Positions 24,201-30,267 of a DNA stretch of 34,799 nt are shown here, piece after piece. Below the pieces are notes generated by a model. It was not told the DNA's origin, searched no databases, and saw only the letters and a program-made list of their open reading frames with translations. How positions within the stretch are numbered: position 1 is the stretch's first letter; each line of letters begins with the position of its first letter. The stretch covers positions 1-34,799 of the forward strand of contig CAMYJZ010000009.1 of the NCBI GenBank assembly GCA_947258845.1, in the 5' to 3' direction. The position numbers and the translations under genes were made by a program. This DNA comes from an uncultured Ectothiorhodospiraceae bacterium (lineage in GTDB: Bacteria; Pseudomonadota; Gammaproteobacteria; UBA9214).

Positions 24201-26548
24201 GCCTCGAGCTGCTGCCGGGTCTCCTGGTGTTCCTGTTGCAGGGCCTCGACCCGGTCCTCCAGTTCCTGGCGGCCGGCATTGCCACGATCGAGCTCTTCTG
24301 TCAGCTGCTGCACCCGTGCCTGGGTGGCATCAGTTTCTGAGCGGCTTGCCTCGAGCTGCTGCCGAGTCTCCAGGTGCTCCTGTTGCAGTGCCTCGATCCG
24401 GTTCTCCAGTTCCTGGCGGCCGGCATTGCCACGATCGAGCTCTTCTGTCAGCTGCCGATTGCGTTCCTGCAGTTCCTCAAGCCCGGCGTCATTCTGACTA
24501 TGCAGTTGCTTCAGCTGCTGCTGCAATTCATCGGCCCTGAGCAACTCGTCGGCAAGCCTTCCACCGAGCTCACCATTCTCCTGCTGCACCTCCACGAGCT
24601 GATGCTTTAACTGCTCCAGCTCCGCACTGTGTGCATCTGCGGTCTGCTTCTCCCGCTGCAGTTCTTCAATCTCCTGCTGCAAGCCCTGGCTGAGCCGTTC
24701 GGACTGTTCCAGTTCGGCCCGCAGCGTTTCCACCAGCTGCCGCTCCCGGGGCCGGGTTTCTGATTCAGCCTGGAATCGGCTGATTCGTTCCTGCGCATCC
24801 TGCAGCTCGGCCTGCAGGGCCTCCATCTGCCGGGCGGCGGCGACGGACTGCTCCTGCAGCGCCTGCACCTCACCGCTGTCCCGCCTGGACTGCGCCAGTT
24901 CGGTACGGAGTCTATCCACCAGTTTCCCCTGTTCCTGGAGTTGGGCTGTGGATTCTGCAGATATCTGGCCTAGCTGGTCGTTGGCAGCCTGAAGCTCGAT
25001 CTGCAGGGCCTCGGCGTGTTGCGCATACTGGATGGACTCGCTCTCGAGGTGTTTGACCTGCAATTCCAGAGACCGTTGCTCGGATCTTGTCCGCTCCTGC
25101 AGTTGCTGCTCCTCATTAACGGTTTTACCGACCTCGTCCTGGAGTACCTGAACGAGCTCTTTTGATTCCTCGAGTTCAAGCTGCAGCCGCTTTAGCTGCA
25201 CCTGATAGTCTTTTTTCAGAACGGCATTCTGTTCCTGCAGCAGCTGTTTCTCTTCCTCCGCGGACTGCAGCTGTAATTGTCGCCTGAATGAAGATTCATC
25301 ATCCTGCCTTTGGTCCTTTACCTGCTGGCACAACGCTTCATTCTCCCTGCGCAGCGCCTCGATCCCGGACGACTGGCCGTCATCAGCAAGGCTCCAGTCC
25401 TGGTCCGGACTGATCATCTCTGCCTGCTGCAGCTCGGAGACTGTTGTAGCGGGCATCAGGCCAGCCGCATTGACCGGCAGACCTGCATGGGCAAACTCGT
25501 CTGCAGACATTCCGTTGAGACCTGACTCCAAAACGTAGACTTCAAATCCCTTGTGGCTGAGAATGAATGCAGCTGAGACACTGCGGCTGCCCGTATCGCA
25601 GCAGATAATGTATTGCGAATTGAAAACCAGCTCGGGAATTTCATTGCGTAATATTGACAGGGGGATGTTGACACTGTCTTCGATAGCACCCTCTTCGTAT
25701 TCCCCTTCTGATCTGACATCGACCCAGACCGCACCATCATCAACCATTGCCGTCGCGACTTCATAGCTGACATAGCGGACCAGCGGCTTCTGCAGGAGTT
25801 CGATGAAGTCCTTCTTGGCCAGGCGCATCAACGTGCCATCGCTCAGCATGGTGATCGTGGCATTGCGCCTGCTGTCAGACACCAGCGCCTCTTCCCCAAA
25901 GCAGTCGCCGCTAGACAGCTCGGCGAGTATCTCCGCCTCGCCGCCCGGTGAGATTTCCCGGGTGACGATGCAACGCCCGCTGTGGATGGTGTAAAAATAC
26001 TCTCCCTCGTCACCCTCGCGGACAATGACCTCGCCGGCCTGTACCGGTAGTGAGTTCATCTTCATCAGCAGCCGCTGGATTCCGGCCGGCGGGATCTTCT
26101 CAAACGCCTCGGACTGGAGCATACGGGTCATCCAGTCCTGATTGCTGTCGGAGGTGATCTCGGTCACCTCGGCACCGGGGGAATGGTCCCAGTTCAGGTA
26201 GGCATCGAGCATGTCCGAGTCGATGCGGGCGATCACCACCCTGGTGACGGCCCGCGCAGACAGGGTTCGCGGCTGCTGGCTGGCGATGGGATAACGGCTG
26301 GCATCTGTACCCGCCTCGAGTTCACTGGTCACCTTCCTGCGGCCGTCTATCAGGTTGATCTTCCCGTCGAGCAGATAGATAGACTGGTTGTCGCGGTCGC
26401 CCATGCGAAACAGGTAGCCCTTGGCCCGGATCTCCTCGACGACGATCTTGTCCACGAGTTCGCCAAACCGCTCCTCTGACAGTGCGTTCAGCGGCACCAG
26501 TTCCTGAAGGACCTTTGTATCGGTAGTCTTTTTCTTGAATGCTCTCAT
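21245..26548 (-). CDS. Giant sensor-scaffold: cNMP-binding, rhodanese, coiled coil, membrane helix, FGE-like domain
   Basis: This 1767-residue protein has a rare domain chain. Residues about 20-125 form a degenerate cyclic-nucleotide-binding fold. Residues about 143-255 form a second one with a good phosphate cassette (FGEEALVSDSRRNATI, Glu and Arg kept). Residues about 260-355 are a rhodanese domain with the active loop CCDTGSRS (Cys near 316). Residues about 390-1345 are an almost unbroken coiled coil rich in Gln, Glu, Leu and Arg. A Lys/Arg-rich stop (KRRW) and one hydrophobic helix at about 1425-1448 put the N-terminus in the cytoplasm and the rest outside. Residues about 1538-1767 are a sulfatase-modifying-factor fold (GSEGNS, RLPTEAEWEYAARAGT, GNVQEW, RVVRGGSYS). 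The catalytic cysteine pair of true FGE enzymes is missing. The ATG at 26548 follows AGAGGAAA. It heads a five-gene run. Confidence 0.85.
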   Translation of the reverse strand: MRAFKKKTTDTKVLQELVPLNALSEERFGELVDKIVVEEIRAKGYLFRMGDRDNQSIYLLDGKINLIDGRRKVTSELEAGTDASRYPIASQQPRTLSARAVTRVVIARIDSDMLDAYLNWDHSPGAEVTEITSDSNQDWMTRMLQSEAFEKIPPAGIQRLLMKMNSLPVQAGEVIVREGDEGEYFYTIHSGRCIVTREISPGGEAEILAELSSGDCFGEEALVSDSRRNATITMLSDGTLMRLAKKDFIELLQKPLVRYVSYEVATAMVDDGAVWVDVRSEGEYEEGAIEDSVNIPLSILRNEIPELVFNSQYIICCDTGSRSVSAAFILSHKGFEVYVLESGLNGMSADEFAHAGLPVNAAGLMPATTVSELQQAEMISPDQDWSLADDGQSSGIEALRRENEALCQQVKDQRQDDESSFRRQLQLQSAEEEKQLLQEQNAVLKKDYQVQLKRLQLELEESKELVQVLQDEVGKTVNEEQQLQERTRSEQRSLELQVKHLESESIQYAQHAEALQIELQAANDQLGQISAESTAQLQEQGKLVDRLRTELAQSRRDSGEVQALQEQSVAAARQMEALQAELQDAQERISRFQAESETRPRERQLVETLRAELEQSERLSQGLQQEIEELQREKQTADAHSAELEQLKHQLVEVQQENGELGGRLADELLRADELQQQLKQLHSQNDAGLEELQERNRQLTEELDRGNAGRQELENRIEALQQEHLETRQQLEASRSETDATQARVQQLTEELDRGNAGRQELEDRVEALQQEHQETRQQLEASRSETDTTQARVQQLQQENESLQGENQHLREQHQGLAEHTQGLDAEKQTMHDRLQSLQQELESQGNAFEDQGTAYEQQLAELDNQLEQAREAADRERQSLETALQEYKDETGARLEQQQHQHDELQQERQRLASEGEVVLAERDDLERRLSTAEQDLSGRQQEIDRLNETVTSLRNTADEEVQSLIDRLAEEQSRVDQAAQRAEEQQTRAEALQEELGHKDEEVKSLTERLAEEQSRVDQAAQRAQEQQARAEALQAELAHKEQTVNEHREQLQAAQQQAEESRQTLLQHEAQVQGTEQERQAEFQAVRAELDGSKDLEREMQGQIERLGKQLEQSAEALQLAHDEAQENDQRLRNELAEERRARSEERAEMAARQKELKQQLTEVAGKHEGVLSSQTDIVEQAREEARREERARLQQELEQQGQSGEQAAAVQAELDRLREEAAATLAQVQKRSDADLTVAREQRAQAKAEIVGLKTQLKQLEEERDKAVSGREALERQLDGMRKKASEGPESAGQEEVDGDPDVAKLREELEDARMNIEIAIRLRTEAEAELERVSEHRDLLVSKLDEAGLVEGKGPARTPDGGGKLDKTGPGEGEGPARIPDRGGKLIAASKQAPAESTGKAGFKYVVDDDGEGKRRWLGAVVGLGSVGITGLVIWLMLSVENPMAKFLDLANMDRARSAWEEIRLPQWLDFAAKPGDDLADGEIHADLSAPVEAGPAASSPVVETPSQTPPAPDLPGAKRSFRDALNGEGRGPLMLELAAGSYMMGSEGNSLNFEERPRHPVDLAPFSISKYEVSFAEYDRFARATGRRLPHDEKWGRDDRPVINVTWKDARAYTRWLSKQTGYQYRLPTEAEWEYAARAGTTADYWWDAEANKTPANCFNCGSEWDGNSSAPVGSFAANSLGLHDTAGNVQEWTEDCYHPSYQGAAADGSARQRAGCTQRVVRGGSYSSPIESLRSNKRSHYDQDTRIDNLGFRVVRLK
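22370..22495 (-). repeat. 63-bp in-frame tandem duplication, linker of the giant protein
   Basis: Two near-identical 63-base units (offset 63, 21 residues) encode Gly/Pro-rich linker repeats (KLDEAG/KLDKTG ... GPARTPDGGG/GPARIPDRGG) between the coiled coil and the membrane helix. The coding frame is kept. Confidence 0.75.
23441..23692 (-). repeat. 126-bp in-frame tandem duplication in the coiled coil
   Basis: Two highly similar units are offset by 126 bases, which is 42 residues or exactly six heptads (EEVxSLxxRLAEEQSRVDQA...). The duplication therefore lengthens the coiled coil without breaking its register. Confidence 0.8.
24161..24454 (-). repeat. 147-bp in-frame tandem duplication in the coiled coil
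   Basis: Two units offset by 147 bases encode 49 residues each, exactly seven heptads (LTEELDRGNAGRQELE...QARVQQ). Differences between units are few and mostly synonymous or conservative, so the duplication is recent or kept alike by recombination. Confidence 0.85.
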
Positions 26549-26880
26549 TTTCCTCTATCCACAGACCGGGCAAGTCGCCGGTGTTGTCAATCCATAGGGG
26601 ACCTAATGGGGTTCCTTTCCGCACCCAGCTTATCGGCCGAAACTGCTTTAGATTTAGGACCGTATGACAATCGAGGCGGATAACAGGCCAGGGGTACAGC
26701 GAAAGGCGCCAGGTGGAGTCCGCAGGCGTTGCGCCAGCCCAACAAAGACGTCATTGGGAGCGCGGCACAACGGGGAAAACCGCGCTGGAAGATGACCCGG
26801 CCAGACCCGGGATACCCTGCTTGATAGTAAAATTTATCAGGACTATCATGGGCTTGGGTGAACAGCGAATTGGGACAGGC
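26549..26880. other. 330-bp spacer between divergent genes
   Basis: The spacer must hold the promoter of the giant gene on the minus strand and that of the NTF2-like gene on the plus strand. I see no confident -35/-10 pair, repeat or small gene. The NTF2-like frame is open back to 26713, but its upstream part lacks family character. Confidence 0.5.
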
Positions 26881-27315
26881 ATGACAGAACCAGTATTTGC
26901 CAGCGCACAGGAGGCCGAGGCGGCATTTTATGCGGCCTTCGAGAAAGCCGATCATGAGGCGATGATGGCGGTATGGAGCCAGGAGGATGACATCGAGTGC
27001 ATTCATCCCCTGTCCGACAGGCTGGTGGGCCTTGCAGCCGTCAGCGAAAGCTGGCGCCAGATACTCTCCCGCGGCAAACGCATGCATTTCCAGTTAAGGC
27101 AATCCAACGTCTACCAGAACGACCAGCTGGCAATTCACAGCCTGTACGAGAATATCTCCATCGGCGGGAAATCGCAGCCGCCGGTCGTCGCTGTCAACAT
27201 CTACCGGTTCAACGGAACCGGGTGGCAAATGATCCTGCACCACGCCTCACCGGCAACCCGCATCAACAGCGAAACCGACAAGCAAGACACCGACGGAGCC
27301 CGGACCATACACTGA
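26881..27315 (+). CDS. NTF2-like/SnoaL-fold protein
   Basis: A 144-residue protein with the cone-shaped NTF2-like fold pattern: helix EAEAAFYAAFEKADHEAMMAVWS, then DDIECIHPLSDRLVGLAAVSESWRQIL, and the later beta strands ending VNIYRFNGTGWQMILHHAS. Bacterial relatives are often annotated as nuclear transport factor 2 family or DUF4440; many bind small ligands, some are enzymes. The start at 26881 is the best family fit; an ATG at 26848 is possible. The C-terminal 20 residues are hydrophilic and probably unstructured. No function can be assigned. Confidence 0.8.
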   Translation: MTEPVFASAQEAEAAFYAAFEKADHEAMMAVWSQEDDIECIHPLSDRLVGLAAVSESWRQILSRGKRMHFQLRQSNVYQNDQLAIHSLYENISIGGKSQPPVVAVNIYRFNGTGWQMILHHASPATRINSETDKQDTDGARTIH

Positions 27316-27622
27316 GGATTTAACAAATATCCTATAGATATAGTGTTTTGCACGACCTATCTAGACGAGTTTATTAACTGGTAATTACCTTTCCCTCTGC
27401 CTTTTCCGCAGCAACAAGGGAGCGTGGCGGCAACCAGGAGTTGCGTCAGGCAACCCCTCCGGCAGGAGTTTTACAGCTTGCCTGCAAGTACAGATAAATC
27501 ACCATCTTCTGAAACACTTGTATACAAGGTATTTCCGCGATTAAAACCCTTTAACATTTTTTTTATTGTGCTATCTTACGCGTGCAGTTTTACCAATCAC
27601 CTATACAGAGGAGCTTAATCGA
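27316..27622. promoter_or_regulatory. HU-gene upstream region with promoter and palindrome
   Basis: This 307-base AT-rich stretch precedes the HU-family gene. TTTAAC (27550-27555), 16 bases, then TATCTT (27572-27577) is a plausible promoter. A perfect 12-bp palindrome, CTTGTATACAAG (27517-27528), lies 22 bases upstream of that -35, and looks like an operator for a dimeric regulator (GntR-type sites can look like this). No gene is visible here. Confidence 0.45.
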
Positions 27623-27991
27623 ATGGCTGTGAAACGGAAGACCAAGGCGAGAAAGAAGGCGGCACCTGTGAAGCGTGTTCCCACCATCAAGGAAGCAATG
27701 ACTAAATCGGCAATGATGGGGGCGATTGCTGATGACACCGGACTGACCAAAAAGCAGGTAACAGAGGTATTCAGTTCTCTTTCCACCGTTATCAATGGTC
27801 ATATCAAGAGAAACGGTGCAGGCGTTTGCACCATTCCAGGTCTGATGAAGATCAAGACCGTGCGCAAACCGGCTACACGCGCACGCAAGGGGGTCAACCC
27901 GTTCACCGGCGAAGAGATGATGTTCAAGGCCAAGCCGGCACGTAACGTGGTCAAGATTTTACCCCTGAAGGGTTTGAAGGAAATGGTCTGA
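27623..27991 (+). CDS. HU-family DNA-binding protein with basic N-terminal tail
   Basis: A 122-residue nucleoid protein. Residues 1-20 form a Lys/Arg/Ala-rich extension not found in the usual 90-residue HU. The HU core follows, from TIKEAMTKSAMMGAIADDTGLTKKQVTEVF to the DNA-bending beta-arm KPATRARKGVNPFTGEE and AKPARNVVKILPLKGLKE. The arm has the conserved NPxTGE with Pro at the tip, used to kink DNA. The ATG at 27623 follows AGAGGAGCTTAATCG. Tailed HU-like proteins are known in several proteobacteria; the tail probably adds non-specific DNA affinity or compaction. It is followed by its own terminator. Confidence 0.9.
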   Translation: MAVKRKTKARKKAAPVKRVPTIKEAMTKSAMMGAIADDTGLTKKQVTEVFSSLSTVINGHIKRNGAGVCTIPGLMKIKTVRKPATRARKGVNPFTGEEMMFKAKPARNVVKILPLKGLKEMV

Positions 27992-28000
27992 CTGAATAAA

Positions 28001-28032
28001 AAAACCGGGATCACCTGTGTGGTCCCGGTTTA
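28001..28032 (+). terminator. Terminator after the HU-family gene
   Basis: AAACCGGGA-TCAC-CTGT-GTGG-TCCCGGTTT forms a long stem, followed by ATTTTTG. An A-run stands before it, so it may also act on the convergent TerB-like gene side. Confidence 0.85.
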
Positions 28033-28087
28033 TTTTTGTACCCCTGCAGGCATGCAGTCGGTCAGTAAACGGAATCCCCGACAACCA

Positions 28088-28540
28088 TCACGTCTCCAAC
28101 GCCAGCAGCTTGGCGCGAATAAACTCCCGGTGCGGCACATGAAGAAGTTCGGCAACCCGCCTTACCAGGTGCTCTTCATGCTTGTCGATACAGTCATCAG
28201 CACGAATGACCTGCCATAACATCCTGATAATCTGAAGTTTGTCCTGAGAGTCGCACTCCCGGTTAATCAGCCGGGTAAAGGGGTACAGTGAGGTGGAGTG
28301 TTCTGCCTCGTGCTCTGCGGCAAGGATGATTTGCTGCGTTGCTTCATATGACAAACCGTAGTGCTTTTCCATTGCGGCGAGGATCGCCTGCCGTTCCTCA
28401 TCACTGATATGCATATCTGCGCGCGCCACCTCCATCAGCAGCGTCGCTGTTGCCAACTGCAGCGCCCGCTCGTCCCCGCCAGCACCCGCCTCTACAGGCC
28501 CCGTATACCGTACAAGAAGGTTTTTGATTCTGGTGATCAT
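28088..28540 (-). CDS. TerB-like protein
   Basis: A 150-residue, all-helical protein of the TerB family. Acidic residue pairs typical of the fold's metal-binding face are seen in EVARADMHISDEERQAI (about residues 37-53) and in VIRADDCIDKHEEHLVRRVA (about residues 110-130), a repeat of the same helix pattern. TerB-type domains are named for tellurite resistance, but most free-standing copies have other, unknown roles at the membrane. It lies 11 bases after hspQ and is likely co-transcribed with it. Confidence 0.82.
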   Translation of the reverse strand: MITRIKNLLVRYTGPVEAGAGGDERALQLATATLLMEVARADMHISDEERQAILAAMEKHYGLSYEATQQIILAAEHEAEHSTSLYPFTRLINRECDSQDKLQIIRMLWQVIRADDCIDKHEEHLVRRVAELLHVPHREFIRAKLLALET

Positions 28541-28551
28541 AATGCCAGGGG

Positions 28552-28863
28552 CTAGTTCACATACCTGCCGGTCATGTAAACGCCTCCCCTGAACTCATCA
28601 AAGAACTCGCCCAGCAGCGGGTGATTGACGGGCTCCGGGCTTTCCTCGCCGGCAAGGTTGCGCTCGGCGACATAGGTTTCGTGCTGTGCATTATGCACCA
28701 GCACGTGATACCAGGGTTCACCCCTGGGGGGGCGGCTCTTTGCCACTGCCTCATACCACTCATCCGTTCCCTGGAAACAGGGGTCTACATCGACGATGAC
28801 GCCACGGTAATCGAAGAGCTTGTGTTGCACGCATTGTCCGATCGAGTATTTTGCCTGTGTCAT
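28552..28863 (-). CDS. hspQ: Heat shock protein HspQ
   Basis: A 103-residue protein matching the HspQ/YccV family: YSIGQCVQHKLFDYRGVIVDVDPCFQGTDEWY at the start, PPRGEPWYHVLVHNAQHETYVAERNL in the middle and HPLLGEFFDEF near the end. In E. coli HspQ stimulates degradation by the Lon protease and binds hemimethylated DNA. It may be heat-regulated; I could not find a convincing sigma-32 promoter in the 157-base upstream spacer. Confidence 0.95.
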   Translation of the reverse strand: MTQAKYSIGQCVQHKLFDYRGVIVDVDPCFQGTDEWYEAVAKSRPPRGEPWYHVLVHNAQHETYVAERNLAGEESPEPVNHPLLGEFFDEFRGGVYMTGRYVN

Positions 28864-28952
28864 TGTCAGGGCCCCTGTTGCAAGAAGATGTACTGGATTT
28901 GGCAGCCTGCCACCTCACAGGGTATGACAGAATCGGCAACGCCAAGTTCGGT

Positions 28953-28958
28953 TATAAT
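28953..28958 (+). promoter_or_regulatory. Possible -10 element of the SlyD-like gene
   Basis: TATAAT at 28953-28958 is a perfect -10 hexamer 63 bases before the SlyD-like start. No good -35 is seen at the normal distance, so an activator may be needed. Confidence 0.3.
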
Positions 28959-29020
28959 CCCCTGCCATCGGTCGCGACCCGGGCCGCATCCCGGCAGGCA
29001 CGGTCCGGAAATCATTTCTC

Positions 29021-29497
29021 ATGACAGGCAAGCAGCATATCACCCGGCACAAGGTCATCACCATGCAGTATTCCCTCCATAATGATAAGGGTGTGAGCGT
29101 GCGCGAGGCGGCCGGTACGCCGGTGAAATACCTGCACGGGGCCGGCACTCTGTTCCCGAAACTGGAACAGGCGCTGGAACAGCTCACGGTAGGCGACATC
29201 GCCACCGTCAGACTGCTGCCCGACGATGCCTTCGGTAAACGTGACATCGAACTGCTGCTCCAGGTGCCTCTGGACAGTTTTCCGGAGGGTGAGGACATCG
29301 AGGTCGGTGGCGGGGTGACAGGCCAGAGCGAAGACGGGGAGGCAGTGAACTTTGCCGTCGTGGATATCAAGGAGGGAATTGTGCATCTCGACGGCAATCA
29401 CCCGCTGGCAGGACAGACCCTGGTATTCGAGGTCGAGATACAGGAAATTCGCGATGCCTCGGACGATGAGATCGCCCGCGGCAAGGTGATCGAATAA
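29021..29497 (+). CDS. SlyD-like FKBP-type peptidyl-prolyl isomerase
   Basis: A 158-residue protein with the two-domain SlyD layout. The FKBP half contains VKYLHGAGTLFPKLEQALEQLTVGDIATVRLLPDDAFG, and the inserted chaperone flap follows (about residues 80-130). The C-terminal strand is DGNHPLAGQTLVFEVEIQEIRDASDDEIARGKV, which is very typical. The start region is less usual: REAAGTPV replaces the DES-type residues at the FKBP active rim, so isomerase activity may be reduced. It lacks the long His/Cys-rich metal-binding tail of E. coli SlyD. The ATG at 29021 keeps the first beta strand intact. Confidence 0.88.
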   Translation: MTGKQHITRHKVITMQYSLHNDKGVSVREAAGTPVKYLHGAGTLFPKLEQALEQLTVGDIATVRLLPDDAFGKRDIELLLQVPLDSFPEGEDIEVGGGVTGQSEDGEAVNFAVVDIKEGIVHLDGNHPLAGQTLVFEVEIQEIRDASDDEIARGKVIE

Positions 29498-29508
29498 GTC
29501 CGGCCGGA

Positions 29509-30264
29509 CTATTTACGGTAGCGGAACCGCTTACCCTGATACGACACCTGGATCCCGTCGGGGAGTATCTCCTCGACCACGGCACCGCTTTCCAGGCGGT
29601 CACCTGCACGGTATTTTCGCAGATTGATCAGCACGAAGCGTCGCTGCGGATCGGCATCATAGACGTGCACATCGAGTCGCGGCATTTCGAGACCGCTGCG
29701 AAATTCAAGCGACAGCTCTTCCCAGTCATCCAGTTCCTGATTCGAGGCCTGCAGGGGCGGGGACGAGGCCTGCAGGGGCGGGGACGATGCCTGCTGCGGT
29801 GCGCTTGCCACCCGCGGTGGCGCCTTCCCGGGGGCTGCCGGCACGGCCGGCGTGCGGGCCGCGGACTTTCCAGCGGGTATTATTGCGGTTACGGGTGGCA
29901 AGACCGGGGCGGGAGGTGCCGACCTGTCCTGTGGTAACACGGTCTTCGGCACCTTCGCAGGGGGTGTGGCGACCCTGTCCACCGGTACGGCGGACGCCAC
30001 GGCCGCTGGTGACGAAGCCGCCGTTTGCCGCGCTGGTCCGGTAACGGGACTTGCAGCCTGGCGGGAAACAGGGGTCCCGGTGTCCCGGGTCGCCAGCATG
30101 ACCATCAGTGCGCCGTTGACCACGAGCAAGGCGACCAGTATCCAGACCCATCGAAACGAGCGCTGCCCGGGGCGCGCTGCCGGATGCGTCGATTCCAGGT
30201 CCGGCACGGCCCCCGCCGAGCGCTCCTGGTCCGCCTTCCTCAGTGCTTCGAGAATATAGGACAT
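29509..30264 (-). CDS. gspB: General secretion pathway protein B (GspB/ExeB-like)
   Basis: A 251-residue inner-membrane protein. The N-terminal MSYILEALRKADQER is the characteristic GspB start. A membrane helix lies at about residues 38-58 (WVWILVALLVVNGALMVML). A long Pro/Ala/Val-rich periplasmic linker follows, with two copies of a short SPPLQAS unit. The C-terminal domain ends LDVHVYDADPQRRFVLINLRKYRAGD-...-VSYQGKRFRYRK, typical of the family. It partners GspA for placing the type II secretion secretin in the peptidoglycan. The gspA stop is three bases upstream. Confidence 0.9.
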   Translation of the reverse strand: MSYILEALRKADQERSAGAVPDLESTHPAARPGQRSFRWVWILVALLVVNGALMVMLATRDTGTPVSRQAASPVTGPARQTAASSPAAVASAVPVDRVATPPAKVPKTVLPQDRSAPPAPVLPPVTAIIPAGKSAARTPAVPAAPGKAPPRVASAPQQASSPPLQASSPPLQASNQELDDWEELSLEFRSGLEMPRLDVHVYDADPQRRFVLINLRKYRAGDRLESGAVVEEILPDGIQVSYQGKRFRYRK

Positions 30265-30267
30265 GAT

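Noticed and set aside
22370-24454. CRISPR-like or minisatellite array
   Set aside because: The repeats are two-copy, in-frame coding duplications inside one gene, without regular spacers.
26587-27087. 166-codon minus-strand frame over the NTF2-like gene
   Set aside because: It is antisense to the better-supported NTF2-like gene and has no domain or ribosome site.
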